From Dimorphilus gyrociliatus (lineage: Eukaryota > Annelida > Polychaeta > Dinophilidae): DNA of 64,000 nt. The stretch is from the NCBI GenBank assembly GCA_904063045.1, contig CAJFCJ010000003.1:1674001-1738000 (forward strand), in the 5' to 3' direction. The notes under the pieces are model-generated. The model was not told where the DNA came from and ran no database searches. It saw nothing but the letters and a program-made list of their open reading frames with translations. How positions within the stretch are numbered: the first letter of the stretch is position 1; each line of letters opens with the position of its first letter. Below are positions 1 to 14,900 of the stretch, one piece after another. The translations under genes and the position numbers were made by a program.

Positions 1-1598
1 CGGAATAGAAAGATGATATGGAAATAGATAAACGCCATTAGGTGTATTACTATGATCTTAGAAAGACATAAAGAAAAGTTACATTTAAAAATTTTTAATT
101 AAGTAATCAATTATGCATGATTTGTGCATTGAATACCTAATAAAAATAACTAGTATTCTGTTTGATATAAATGCGGGATACCCTCCAGTAAGCATATATG
201 TCGTAAATACACTTCACATATTATATATTCGTATAGTAAGCATTAATAAAACTGTTAAATATATATATGAACAGCAATATATATATATTCAGTATATATG
301 TATATTGTATATATTATCGTATTTATATATACAAATACTAGAACAATGCATAATCTATATTAATAAAATTTCGTTTAGAAATATTTCAATGATCATCAAT
401 AGTTTTCTTAACATGCAAATGATATGATATATGTGAGGGGAAATTCGATAAAAAAACGACGCTTCTTTCGATCGTCAATACCAAAGAGTCTATACGGAAT
501 ACATAGGCCTATACCAGATGTGTCCTATAGGCCTATAATAAATAATGCAACGCTCTCAAACGTAATGCGCTAATTCAGAGGGTTGCATATAAAAGTGGTA
601 TTCAGTTTATCTTTGTACCAGTTTAAATGATATCATATGATCGATTCTTTATCTGTCTGATAATAATATAAAAATAATGAGCAATAGATAGCGCTTTATT
701 GAGCTCCACCTAGCGGTAAATATACCAAATCATTTAAGACTACGCCGAGAGGCGTGAAAAAAAGCTATAAAATAGAATAAGCTTTTCACGTTAAATAGTT
801 CAAATCAACTTCTATAGTCGATCATAATGAACAATCATCGGAAGAGGCATGCCCATTTCCAGTGTCTCGTTTCTCTACGATATCTATTTCATTCGTTGTT
901 TTGTCTGTGAGATATAGTGGCTCTTCTAGACTAGAGATAGCTACCTAACATTCATATTTTGTATGCCCCTTCACTTCACCAAACAGAAAAGAACCCTAGA
1001 GAATAGTTTCTTCCATCTTTTGAATAAAAAAGATAATATGAACTGACAATGTCAGGAAAATTTTAAGTTTCATTTTCATATTATGAGATGTTAGCCTCAT
1101 TTCAATCAAATTTAAATGAATTATATATCAACCAATATCTATTGAATTCTTTCGTAACTTATTGATTATAAAATAACAAGTGGGGAAAAGCCTTTTCCAG
1201 TTAACTTTCATAGTAAGTATTAAGTATCTCTTTTACTACTTTCGAAGTCTTTTTTATATAATAAAATCTGATGTAAACGTTTAACATTTTTGGGTAACTT
1301 TTGCTCAATCAATTAGTAAATACTGTCTCCTGTAAAAGGAAATGTTTTGAAGTTGATGCTGATTAAAATCTAAATTAGAGATGCCACAAGATTAAACTAG
1401 TATGATATATTATACTTTAGTAAACCTTAAGTATAATTATATTCCGGAGATAACGCCGCTTATTTTAACGGTGCTAAAAACCAATATCTTTCATGTCTTC
1501 ATCTTAGTTGAAACAGTACACACGCAGATTATGTTTTGAAATATATCAAAGCTCATTCCTCTTTTTTTTCCTAGTTATTCGTTCTACAGCATTAATAT
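1..1598. other. AT-rich non-coding stretch at left edge
   Basis: No exon with family similarity was found on either strand. The stretch lies downstream of the Rh gene's stop codon and presumably holds its 3' UTR plus intergenic DNA. The open frame near 113-427 is built from ATA/TAT-rich codons and looks like low-complexity chance. Confidence 0.6.
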
Positions 1599-3605
1599 TT
1601 AACGACTGTCTAGAAGAGCCACTATCTTCCCTTTTATAACAACGTCCGGTATATCATCTTCTAGAATCCAATCTCCGTTGTCGTCGAACTTGTCGTTTTC
1701 ATCCGGTTCGTCCCAAAACGGCAAACGCAGAATTAGACCGGTTACTACTCCACCCAAGATAGCGATTCCTAGTGTTACAAAGATCGCAGCAAGCTGATAG
1801 AGAGCTTGAGAAGAAGCGGATCTGCCTGATCCGGGCTCGATCAGGTAGTCCTAAATAGAAATATATCGTGAGATCTCGAATGTATAATGTTATTTCATAT
1901 ACTTACTTCATTTGTTAAATTAGATTTTAATATACCTTCTACTGGTGCTCGAGATGGGTAGATTATATAGAGTCTGTAGACATTTTACAGGGGGATTTAC
2001 TAATAGTCACGCGACTAGTCTTTCAACTAAAATGTATCGACTACCACAGGCATCGATTATACCTATTCTACTTATACACTCCAAGAGACATTGATTATAC
2101 GTTATTTATTTTTGCAGTAATACTCACGAATTTCCGTAATCACTCTCTTTTGCCACACCAGCCGCGATAATACCAATTATACCAGCCAAAATACCAGGAA
2201 CTCCATGCAAATTATGTACCCCACATGTATCGTGAAGTTTTATTCTCTCTAGAAGTGGTTGTAAATATTCAAAACCCATAGTTGATACTATACCAGCAAG
2301 CGAACCAATAAGTAGCGCTCCCCATCCATTCAACATTAGATCTGCCGTAGTTCCAATTGCCACTCCACCAGCCAATGCGGCATTTTGGATGTGGACCATA
2401 TTAAATTTACCTTGTTTATGAACTAAAGATGACACAATAAAAGTCAATACAGTACATGCTGCTAAACTGTAGTAAGTATTTATAATAGCCCTTAATTGGC
2501 CGTCGGGAGTTACCGCTATTGCCGAATTGAATGAAGGCCAAAACAACCATAAAAATATCGAACCAATCATAGCAAACAAATCAGAATGGTACATGGAAGA
2601 GGCTTTCTCTTCAGCTGCTTTCGTAGTGTTTGGATTAAATGCGGTACGAGCAACTGCAAGACCAAAGTAAGCTCCAAAAATATGAACTATAATCGAGCCA
2701 CCAACATCAGAAATGTGGAAATGTTCCAACAAAATATATTCATTTGCAAATTTAAGCACGACCTCAACGAGCGCCATAAATAATAATTGTAAGGGACTAA
2801 ATTTTCCAAGGACGGCTCCGAAGCTAATTAAGACAGCAGCTGCCGTAAAGTCAGAGTTCAGCAAGCTGGAAGTACATTACTTTAAATTCTAGCACAAAAT
2901 TAAAAATTTGAAAGTATCTAACGTTAGAATATCGAGTTCAACAGTATCATGTCCTTCAAGAAGGAATAAACCATGAAAAATTGTTGCCCATTGAATAGTA
3001 AACGCAGATATTAAAAAATTTAAACCAACAGCTCCAAACCCGTACTTTTTCAAAAACGTCATTAAAAAGCCAAAACCAATAAACATCATAACATGAACGT
3101 CTTGAAACACTAGTTCGTGAAAGAGAAAAACTTATATCATTACTTAACTATAATGGAGAGCATCATTCTACATCTTATGAATAGATGATATATAGAATAT
3201 GCCATTGTTATGATATATCTTTGTGAGTAAAACATGTCACAACAAAGCAGGGGAAAAGTCTATGATAAGACTTTGTACAAAGAGTTTTATATTCAGTGAA
3301 AAGAAAATGTTAACTATAATTTTAATAAAATATATGTCATTTTGGTTGTGAACTGAAGTTTAAATCGTTAGAGAGTGGTCAAATGGGAAAAGTATTGATT
3401 GTGCAGATGTAATGTGTAAAATAAAAATTATTATTATACTTGGATAAGCATTCAGATTTAACGTTGATATCAGTCTATGATGTTTCGTTGGATCTGCTTC
3501 AGGGCTGTACTCTCCTAAAGATGCAAAGAGAATGATAAAGACAAGTTGGCAGATAGATGTAAAAGCTACAAAACGTAGCTTCTTTCCCATTCCTTCTGCG
3601 ATCAT
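1599..3605 (-). CDS. Rh50: Rh-family ammonia/ammonium channel
   Basis: Membrane channel of the Amt/Mep/Rh superfamily, which conducts NH3 (and probably CO2) across the plasma membrane. I place five exons: 3440-3605, 2923-3109, 2128-2865, 1936-1973 and 1599-1825, giving 451 residues, a usual Rh length. Family landmarks in order are a first membrane helix after [44 protein letters not shown] carrying the first pore histidine, [20 protein letters not shown], and [15 protein letters not shown] carrying the second. The last membrane helix is followed by an acidic cytoplasmic tail ([12 protein letters not shown]). The 38-base fourth exon supplies [11 protein letters not shown]; without it the flanking exons do not join in frame. 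Translation probably starts at 3605, or at an internal Met five codons later. The subgroup (Rh50-like versus vertebrate RhA/B/C) cannot be settled by eye. Confidence 0.93.
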
Positions 3606-5460
3606 GCTGTCGAAAGTGAATATATAAAAATGTAAATTCTTTTATTTCGAATTGCTTCTGGACAGTACCTACAATGTGAATAATTTGAACGAAATCTAAC
3701 GCAAAATGCTGAATGACCATGTATTTAATATAAAATATATATTATGGTTTAAAATACAAAGCTAGTTCACGTAGTCAAATTCGATATAATTGCATGCGAC
3801 ATCTCTTGAAGAGAGAATTTGCGTTGTCAAATAGCCAGCTGAGCAGCAGTGTGCCTATAAATTTTAAATTTTTTTAGATTAACTCTTAATTACATCTTTG
3901 AAGTTTTTTACGCGTAGATAAATTAAATATAGTGACTGTTGATTAATGAATTTTTACTTAATAAAGAAAATTTACCCTATACAATCTTAATAAATTATTC
4001 ACTGTTTTAGAGTTCAAGCAAGACTATCACCAAATTATTATATTTTAAATCTTACCTAAAGAAAAATTAGTTTTCACTAGAAAAAAACTCTGCAAAGATA
4101 ACCAACTATGAAACAGGTGATCTTCTGAAAGAAGTATTTTATAGAATAACTCTTTAGATATCGCATAAAACATGGAATGTCACATGATTTAGCATTTCAA
4201 TCACTTTAACTTCGAATTGAATAGATATTTCTAGTTGAACTTGAATCATATATTTATATTCATATAAAGTATTTCCATTTAAGTATGATATTCTTAGTTA
4301 AGTCATTGTGAAGGTATAAAAGATAAGTCTTTTGATCAACTATTAAAATTATTACCATTTGAACGAAAGTTTTTTGAATTAGAAATCTTACGTCTCAAAC
4401 TTTTAGTATTAAATTTAGCATTACAGAATTTCAATCCAGCCTATCGCCCATGTAACAGGAGTGCTTGAAAGCTAAGTTGGAATTATCTCAAAGTCAGATT
4501 AAATGAAATAAGACTTGGGTATATCATATGTATAAATATCGCACGCATCATTGTTGTATTTTGTTAACAGTTTTACAGACAACATTTCGCTGTAAAAATC
4601 CTATGTATAACAAACAAATTCTTTTGCCCTAAAATGAATTAAGAAAACTTAGGCACAAATTCTTTAAAATAACAATGACAAGATAAATGATAAACAGAAA
4701 CTGAGACGCAATATGTAGAGAGCATACATAATTGATACATAAACTTTTCGAATGAATCCGTTTGAGCATTGCGGCATGAATTTATATTTGTTTGCTTATT
4801 GAATCTCTTACGGGTTTTACATATAATTAATATGTAAAAAAAAATAGTGAACAAATGAATGAAATTGTTGAAATGGTTTTTATGGCAATGCAAACATCAC
4901 CAAACCCGACATCTCTTTGCTATAAGAAATCAGTAGAAAATTCTTTTCCCATCACGTGCGACTATACAACAAGCCCATCTGCATTTTTATAAGACGCTTA
5001 TGACAATTTGTTATAGCAAAAACTGCTCACTATATATACATCTATATGTATACATGAGTTAGATACAAAACAAGATCCTATTATCATTAAAACTTTGAAG
5101 AGCCATGTGAACATAAGTTTTCGATATTTTATAGAACTATTTTAAGATAGGATAATATACTGTACTTCATATTGTGAAAATTTTCGTAACCCAAACAGAT
5201 AGGATACAAAAATTTTTCAAAAGATTAATTTTCAAACCAAAATATCGCAATGAAATTTGAATGACTATCTGCTTGAATTTGTCAAACTATCAAATTAATT
5301 ATGGTTGCAATATATATTTCCTAAATTTTCAATTAAAGTTTCACCCCTAAAATTCACGTATTTTGTTACCTTATATGGCTAGACAAAGTATCATAAAAAC
5401 AGGAGCAGATTTTGTGCTAAAATATATATATATATATTGGTATAAATATATATAAATGAT

Positions 5461-5500
<40 letters not shown>

Positions 5501-5971
5501 TTTCAATATGAAGTGTACATATATTGCGTATCCTGTATGTACAGATGCATAAACAGAACACTTATAACAAATACAATATACAGATTAACAGCAGCCGAGC
5601 AGCGGTACATTCGCTAACATATTTACAATTAATTTATAATTACACTAAAGCAATATATACGTTACTGCAGACGACGAAACTACACCGTTCTGTACAACTA
5701 TATTTTTTCATCCAAACGTTTCCTTCAAAATTAAAACGAGTTACTAGGCGGACTGGAGGAAAACAACCGGCTGAGCTGAGCTCGTCGGTGATGTAGGCAC
5801 TGATGAAGCAACGGTTGTTACTGCTGCATTCCTGCCGGATGGCAGATTTTATTAAATGAATACAACTATAAAATTTATAATGGAAAAGAGCACTAAAAAA
5901 AGCATTCTGAAGAAAAGTCATGCAAAATCACCTGTTTTAACCGATCAGTTTTCTTCCTTACTTTCCCAAAT
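3606..5971. other. Intergenic, no gene recognised
   Basis: This stretch lies between the start of the Rh gene and the last exon of the TIA gene. It is AT-rich with many stops in all frames. It presumably contains the Rh promoter and the TIA 3' UTR: an AATAAA on the minus strand (TTTATT at 5848-5853) lies about 120 bases past the TIA stop. Confidence 0.55.
5421..5497. repeat. (AT)n microsatellite, interrupted
   Basis: Two runs of alternating A and T (about 5421-5437 and 5463-5496) are separated by an imperfect AT-rich spacer. They lie in non-coding DNA beyond the TIA gene. Confidence 0.85.
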
Positions 5972-8900
5972 TTAGTATCCTTGACCGCCGTTACCACCGC
6001 CTAAAAATTTTAAGAATAAAAAGAATAAAAAAGAGGAAAAAGGGAGGTCATGCACGAATTTGAAGTAGTTGTGTAACCTCATTTAGTTTTTGATGCTACG
6101 ACATTTTTGTTATTTCCTTTATTCATTATTTCAGCCGATTTTTAATTTAGAAACCGACATTTAGTGTCCATATAGACGTTAGGTCAAGAAAACTATTTTA
6201 ATTTAGACTATCGTTGATCAAAAACTAAAATATTATTTAAAAATTACAATAAACGAAAGGGTTTTATTTATAACAACTATAAAAAGTGTTCATGTATGGA
6301 AAGATTACTAGAGAAAAATTAAATTATTTTAAAAACTAATTTTTATTTATATAACCTTGTTGCATAGAATAAGCGCCTTGCGCCGGCGGTGGATTCTGAC
6401 CTTGATAACCAGGCCACTGACCCATCGGCATCCCATATCCTTGCTGTCCATAATAACCCTGAAGAATAGTTTATTATATTAATTAAGAAAGCACTTATAT
6501 ATAAAATGATGAGTTAAGAAACATATGCAAGTAAAAACGGTGAAAAAGCTCCTCGTACTTGTTGATAAGGAGGAACGCTATATCCTCCTCCTTGAACACC
6601 ATATCCTTGCTGTCCATAACCGTAACCATAACCCATTTGAGGGGGTGCTCCGTAATAACCTGCATTAGCAGCACCGGCTGGAGCAGTATACTGGGTCTAT
6701 TTAATGTTATAAATACATTTTAGAAGATAAAGCATAGGAATTTATTAAATGTTTTTACCGTTGCACTACCGCCTACGTCTGGACTTTCTTTTCCCCATGA
6801 ACACTTAACAATATGGCCAGCGATTTCCGTTCCATGATACTTAATTATAGCATTTGTTGCGCATTCTTTATTGTCGTACCGAACGAAAGCATATCCCTTG
6901 TCTTTAAATACCCTAACTTCTTGTATATTCCCCAATTCTCCAAAAGTCTGGTGCATTAATTCCTCTGCAAGAAAAAAAGAATAGAATTTCTTTCTGTTAC
7001 AAGCTGCGCCACCAACCGGTTAAACCAGATAATATGCCACCGACATATACGGTACAATTTGTGGGCGAACTTTGTCCAAAAACCTCATCATAAGTCAATT
7101 GTTTTTGGTCTGAAACCAGAATGGAATAGTTATAGTATATAGTCTGGAAAATGACACATATAGTTTGATATTATGAAATGTCTTACTTCTAGCATCTTGT
7201 GGTGCTGAAGGCTTTCGGCTAGCCCAGTTTGTTCGAATTGCTCGCGAACCAATCCACTGTCCATTCATTCCTTGGATAGCATTTTCCGCATCCTAAACAC
7301 AAAAAAGAAATTGGCTTATTTCTGTTTAACAACGATTGACATCCGCCGACGGCGGAAACAGAGCAGGAAGAACTCGGCGAAGAGCGGTAAATTAACTTAT
7401 TTTCCCTCTATTCCGCAAATGTATGAGTGATTAAGGATAGTACATTATGCTCCATTAAAAGTCATCATTACTTTGAACGTAGGTCATACCGAATAATTTC
7501 ATCATATATCCGCCAATTAATCAAGTAATTTTCGGTTGTTGGTAAGCTGAGAGCTTAGTTTTTTTTTTGCTACCAATGCAAACTTTCGTTTTGAATATAG
7601 TTTGCAGGCTGTTTATGTTAATACAGTGAAAGATAAACTTCTAGTGAGCATATTTTCCCTATATAAACGTACGGCTTAAACGGTAAATGTAATTTACGCG
7701 CATCGTCTATTGAATAATTTAGTCGAGAACAGTCAGAATCATTCGGCTTTCCTTTTTTTTTTTACAGAGCACGGTCAAGCCGACCGACTATAGTTACAGC
7801 CCGAGGCGGTCAGTCCTTAAAGTAGTTGACAGTTCTGCAATTGCTTCAATTCGCCTTACATTGCCATCAAGCAGGCACCGTCTAGCTTTATTTAACTCGA
7901 TATTAAAAGGCGGCCGCATGATAGATATGAATGAAAAGGCTAGACTCATTGCTTATTCCGTCCTCGCCCAACGCTCTGGCAATTAGAATCCGCTCCGCCC
8001 GCCTTTTGTTCTCCTATTCTATTCTAATACCGCCTACAAACCTCTTTCTTGACGAACGACACGAAACCGTAGCCCTTGGATTTGAGTGTATGTGGATCCT
8101 TGATTATTTTTACGTCACTGAAAAAAATTTTAAATATAAAACAGGTCAGCTTAATATCGAAGTGCATAGGAATAAAAAATTGAGACGCGTTCGTTGTCCT
8201 TGAAGGCGCCGACTACAATAATATATATCTGCGCTAGCCGGCAACCGGTTGATTGAATTGCCGTCAATTCAGTCCCAAACCCTTACGTAATCGGCTTCGT
8301 TAAGCGTTATAGAAAATAAACATTTCATACAATAGACGCCTTTTTTTAAGGAGTGTAAACAGTGGATCCGAACAGAAATCGTCTAACTAAAAAAACTAGA
8401 TATGCTGCAGTCAGGCCTCAGAGACAAAAAGCAGATAACGAGGCGCCGGCTAACAAATCGATGCGGATACATTCTTTCCGCTAATCAGCAACGGCACAGG
8501 CGTTCGTGTACACAATAAGCGACCGATTACTCGACGCCCGACATACAGAAAATCTCTCCCTAATTCGTCGCCCTTAAAGTAAGGTGTCGTTCGGCCTAAA
8601 TAATCAACAAACCGTGACACAGTCGCATTAGCGTCGAATCAATATTTACATTTTTGTTGTTGCATGAACACGCTTTCCGCATTGTCCGAGCGAAACCGAA
8701 AGAAATCGATAAAAAACGATGAGATTTTTCACCCTTTCCCTCTACACAATTTCCTCCATTGCACTGGGTCACCAACTCAGGTCAAGCGAGTTAGCTTTTT
8801 TCTTTTCAACACCAAGGCTCTAAATTTAGATCGGCTAAAATAATATTAAGGTGATCAACACAATAGAGGAAAATCGAGACTATAAACATAAACTATTCAG

Positions 8901-11900
8901 CCGGCGGAACCAAACAAAAACAGGTGCAAATGCCAAACTCTTTTACAATGTTGACAGATGTTGAAGCTTGTGCATTTGGCATGCGCCGACTGCAGTCGTA
9001 ATTTACGCAATACGCGCGCCTTCATACATATTACTTTTTTATTTAACAATGAGAAAACGCTAGGTGGCGTTTTTAGATAGCTTTACGAGAGTCGTGTATC
9101 AAAATTATTGCACTACTTGACCGTGCAAGAGAGCGTTTAGGCACTTAATCATAAAAACAGAAACGCCACCAACCAACCAGAAGCAGACAGTAACAAACTA
9201 CTTGACTGTCAAAGTACAGAACAGGTCACTCGACATTCTAATCCACTAATAGGCCATGCAGCGTTGCAGAGTCCCGCGAGAGTAGCGTACCATCTAACGT
9301 CCCAGCGTCATTTTTCCCTCATATCGATTCACTATACCGACTTGCTCAACCTTAAAGGCGTCTATTTACTGGCGCTAGCGTCTCCCTAACCGACCCCGTT
9401 ATCTGCCCCGAATCAACGCGGTAGCTCATCCAGGAAATGATAGGAAATAAGCGAGTGGCGCTGTCCGTTTCATTCATCAATTCTCATTCTTTTTCCTCTC
9501 GTGTTCATTAAAATGATTAAACGCTTCCCCTATTGTTACTTGTCGAGAGAGTAAAAAAGCAATACTTACGATATGACTCCGAACGGAGTGAAAGCGTCTC
9601 TCAGCTGATGCGGTTCGATATCCGGACTCAAGTCTCCGACGAATATATGGAAATGTTCTGTAAGCAAAAACAAAGACTAAAAAAAAACATCAAAGTCTAC
9701 TAAGCAGCTTTTACAGCCTTATTCATAATAATGTATACATCTAATACATGATGTGCACAGTCGCTGTAGGAGAGTAGCATAAACGAAGAATTTTCATGCG
9801 ATATCACATGAAAAACAGATAAAAGCAGATACAGTCACGCAAACGCCTGGGACATAACCGCACCTGCCTCTTTCAGGTTGTTTAATAGCTACATTTATTA
9901 TTAGTACTTACGTAATTAACGATTATTTTGGAATAAAAGCTCATACGCATTGACGAAATATTGAATGTCTAAAACTGATTTCAGGGTCTAACTGAAAGAG
10001 TGTCTTAGACATAGACAGCTTTTAACAATTTTTCATTAAATTTGCGTGCCATATGCATACAATGCTACAACCCATTTAAATGCATGATCGAGCAAGCGTA
10101 GAGTCAGATATACGACTTTTAAACAGCTATTAAGAGAACAGACGTTAAAACGTCAAGAAAAAGCTAAAGCCATACAAACGCTATGTGCAATATACATTAG
10201 TTTATATATCCCAAAGTTATCCTAATACCGATAAATAAATGTTTTCCAGTATATAAGAACATTTTAGAGATTCATATCGAAAAACATTTAGCCTGTATCG
10301 CTTAATTAAACTTAATGTACAATGCATACTTATTTATCAAAGACAACTTAAGTTAACAGAAAGAAAAAAAAGATGAAATAAGAGGGTGGAAAAACTCTGC
10401 ATAACAACGGCTAGTCATATAACTCAAATGAATGGGAAAAGAAACGGCAAAATAAACTGGCATCATCTCATTTCGACTGGCAATGCCACAATACTGGCGT
10501 TCGGCAATCAGCAACCGCACGCTATCGAAACGTGTCTAGGACTGCATCAGCGGCAGCAAGTCGTAGTCACGACAGCGAGTAATCACGGTATATATAGTTT
10601 TTAAAGAGGGAAAATTTTCTACCCCTTTTTCTACAGGGTCACTCGAGGATAAACATGATGAGAATTCGCAAATAATGCAAGATATAGGCATATTCAAGGC
10701 AATCAATAGCCAAGCTGACATCTTGCTCTACCATCTTTCATTCTGAACGGAATATCGTTGCACTTAAGACATCTATATATCACTCTGGATAGTTGTATTT
10801 GTCGTTTCTAGTAAGTCATATACATGTGCGTGCAAGTGAAAACACATCGATACGAAGAAGAAAAACCACACTCTGTCATACTATCGATCCGAACGTAACC
10901 GGACCGAAAATTCCTGTGTACACATTTACCTGAAACGGATACGACTTATCTATCCCGTTAATTGCCAAAATCCGGTGTCTAATTGTCGACGAAACAATAA
11001 ACGTTATTCATAGTATTTTACTGACAAACTTGCTAAAACTGTTACTAATATCATGTTTATCCGTTCTCGACAAGTGAATTAACAATAGGGTCAGTTAATA
11101 AAACTCGTTCCCAGGTAAAAATATTTTCTAGATTTTGTCCTTCAAGAGCTGTAGATTTAGTATACCTTTACTAATCGAAACTAAGCAGGCCGCTGTTGAT
11201 ACATCACACTCTCTTCTCATCCATCTTCAATACCTACTCTATTCTCATCTCACCAACAATACGTAATTGGCAAAGTCTCATTAGAAATAGTCTTTCCGGT
11301 GGATACGAAAATGGATGCATATTACAAACAAATTAAACTGTGTACCATATGTACATAAAATACAAAGAAAACAGTGAATGCACATACATTCTATACACGT
11401 ACACTCTTACATATGCATACATACACGCATAAATTCCAACTGACAATAATCATACAAGTGAAACAACATAAAATAATTATTTATAAATTCCCCAATACGT
11501 TTGGATTCAGCAGGCCTTGTTGTAATCCGTTTAAGCAAAACCGAAACAATAAGTCTTGAGATGCAGTACTCCCTTATAACTTTTCCCTACAGCCCCTCTA
11601 ACATATCATGCAAGGATGCAATTAAGACCAACGTTTATCATGCAATCTTTCTATCGGTTTGCCGACAAAAGACTCTTTAAACAATTGTTCTTATTTTTTA
11701 TACTCAGCACCCCTTGTTTTCACTTTTTGGGGAAGGAGGCAAGGCAAACCAATTTGCAAAACAAAGCTTTATGCTATCTACAAATTCTAACATTCTTTTA
11801 CAATGGTGGGTGAAGACAATTTCTTATCGGACTGTGTGAGCCGTGATCGAGTATATATGTGATAGGCATGGAAGAAAGCGTCCACGCGCGAAATAATTGA

Positions 11901-14900
11901 TCGCATCCGAAATGTCGCGTCGAAACGGCACGCGTTTAGATGAACTCGCTCCGTTATGCAACTAGAGTTTACCATCAAAGAATTTACCGGGATAGACGGC
12001 GCTTAAGCTATTGGTATTAGTGACAGAGGTCATATTCGCCCTCAGGCCATACTATAGCAAACTTCTCTCCGATGCTGTCATTACGTTCAATCCCGCTCCG
12101 AGCGAAGCGTCACTAGCGTTGCTCATTACTAACAATGCAAATCGATAGAGGACGCGTCAAACAAGAAAAGAGAAATAGAGAGAAATTAATTACAACAACG
12201 TCGCAAGCCCAAAACCGTTAATAATTGAGAACGCAATCAACAAAATCGGCTGTACCAAGAGTCGGTAATTATTATTATTATCCGTCCTACTCTGTTATCA
12301 AATATTCATCGCTACCTCCATACAAAAAATAACGTATAAACATCTGTTCTCTTCGAAATAAAATCGACATCGATTGGAAAACAATAGGAGAAATCGTCTA
12401 CAAGCCGCGGGGCACGTCCATTTGCAGCGTCCACTACTTCAGTCACACCTTCGATAAACGTCTAAGTACTTGTGTGACCATCCAGCCTAATTAAAGGTCA
12501 CACGGCACGCTTCAATTACACGCCTTGTTAAGCCAATAAACACAATGCTCTTTACTATACATAAGCTACAATCCTAGAAAATTTTTCTTTCATTTTTTTA
12601 TAAATGGCTTGCATCTCATTATCAAATGCTTTAGAATGTACAGTTTTGTTTAGAATTCGTAATTTTATAGTTTAGATGCAATACTTTACTACTTTAAAAT
12701 TTCAACATATAAACCGAAAGAAGAGAAAATAACAGATAATAATTTGATACTCACTACTAGTGTCTGTCTTTGGCGCGGAGTTCCCTGGTGAACTGGCCCA
12801 GTTTACCTTCATTTCCTGTGACGAAGAGACAATTGACATTCAGAATTATTTTGTAAAAATAAAGGATTAGTCTGTGATAAATCATTTGTTTGTCAACGAC
12901 TGAAATTCTTTAAAAAATGATCCAAATAAATATAACACATCACAAGCTTGTGTGCTTCTTCACCTGCGAATGCCATTTCATAACAAAATACAGAAGAGCT
13001 GCCCTTTTTCTCGATAAATGCTAAACTGCACTTTGTTAATAGAATAGGTGTTGAACACACATTGTGTAAACACACATGACTGTAAAACGTACCGCAATCG
13101 GTGAAGTAATACCATTTGCTTGCGCAGCCAAAGCAGCAGCAACCCGCTGCTGCTGGAGTAAGGCAGCGGAAGCCGGATAAACGGCTGCCGAAGTTGGAAT
13201 GATGGGAAGAGAAGGAGCAGCAGGTACAACAAAAACATGTTCTGGAAGAGCGGCCGGCGCAGCCATGGCGACCAAAGGTGTTCCTGCGGCGGCCGAAGCT
13301 GCGCAAGCGCTTAAACTCTGAACGTACACCGTCTTGACGAAATAAATTATCTTCGTTCAAAAAATTGTAAAAACACACACTGACAAAAGCGTCTAGTCCG
13401 TACAGCGTCGTCGGCCACAATGATGCCGGACGAAAGGCGTCGATAGAGGGCGTGTATTGCAGCGTTGCTGCTGCCGCTGCAAAATATGCTGCGTATACTC
13501 ACAATACACCTGTCAGGCGCCAGCTGACACAGTCCCAGTTCGCTTAAATCTCACTTTTAGTTCTTTTGTGTCTAGCTATTTCTAAGTCTAAGTTATCTCT
13601 GGAAATAAATTCGTCTATCTGTATTTATTTCGAATAACTTCAATAAATCAACACTATCATTTTTAAAATTAGGTAAAATCGGGAATAAAACTCTACACGT
13701 ACTGTAGTTTTAGTATATAAACAAAAGTATCAGAATTATTGCTAGATGCCTTAGGCTAACAATTACCTTTTCTTTTCTCTCGTTTCTTACAATTTTTTTA
13801 GAAAAGAGCGATTTGTCTCACGAGAGATGCAGGCTCGTTCGCATTATGCCACTCAAGAGACGGCGCCGTGTCACGGGTGCCGATGCACGATCGAATCGCT
13901 GATGCATTCCCCATTTAATCTTCTCCATTAAAAGCCGCAATATAAGATGGACAATATCCTCTAGCCACGCAACTGTATAATGTCACAGTATATTCGAAAA
14001 ACATAATCATCATCAATAATTCAGAGTACGCCAGAAATTCGCCAACGTGCATACGGGTGACGCATACAGGAGGTGATGGATCACGTCAGGAGACAGCCGT
14101 GACGTCTACCGCAAAGAGCGGTCTCTCATTTTTAAACATTTGAACTTAAAATTGTGTTTTTGCTACATTCAAATATATATATATAATGCTGAACGATATT
14201 ATATACTTGATTACAATTTGACTTTTAGTTTAAATAATTACTGCCAAAATATGCGCTTAATATTTATTCTATGTGTATTATTATTATTTAAATTTGAGTA
14301 CCCAGGCTAGGAACGAGATAATAATTTACATCTTGTGAGTATTAAGTAGACTAGCATCTCTAGCTCTTATATTTTAGCTTAGTAGTCTTTTTTCTCTAGT
14401 TCTTCTCTCTCTATAGGCGACCGCCTTAACGCAATTTGCTGCACCGGCGTAAAGCTCGCGGGAAATATGGCTAAAACGATTACGACGCATAAATTCTTCG
14501 CTAATCACTTTATTAATGCGAAACGACGCGCTGATGATTCACACAGTAACACATGTTTTCGCACATTCTGATCATTCTATACTTCGTCCGTCGCCATTCA
14601 TCCTCTAGTCAGCTTACAAAGCGGACAAACTCAATAAGAGTCCACTGATACAAACAATCGTGAGGAAACGACTACTCCCCTTACTCGCTTGGCTTTCCAG
14701 GCATTTAGAAGTCTCCGTCTTGAAAGCAGCTTTTCCAGTATTGGGTATTTGTAAGTGTCACGTCACGTGACCAAGGCTTGTCAAAGACTTTTTATGATGA
14801 AATTTCGATTTCACAAGTTATAAGTGAAAAATGATGTGTAAAACGAATTTCAAAAGTTGAAATTCATTTTTTTAAATAAGATTATTATACTATTATTTCA

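Noticed and set aside
113-427. Plus-strand frame rich in Ile and Tyr
   Set aside because: Made of ATA/TAT repeats in AT-rich DNA, with no domain, splice or promoter context.
12893-13420. Cys/Arg-rich minus-strand frame of 175 codons
   Set aside because: It reads through what looks like an intron and uses another frame of the Ala-rich exons. The Ala/Pro frame has matching splice phases and a more protein-like composition.
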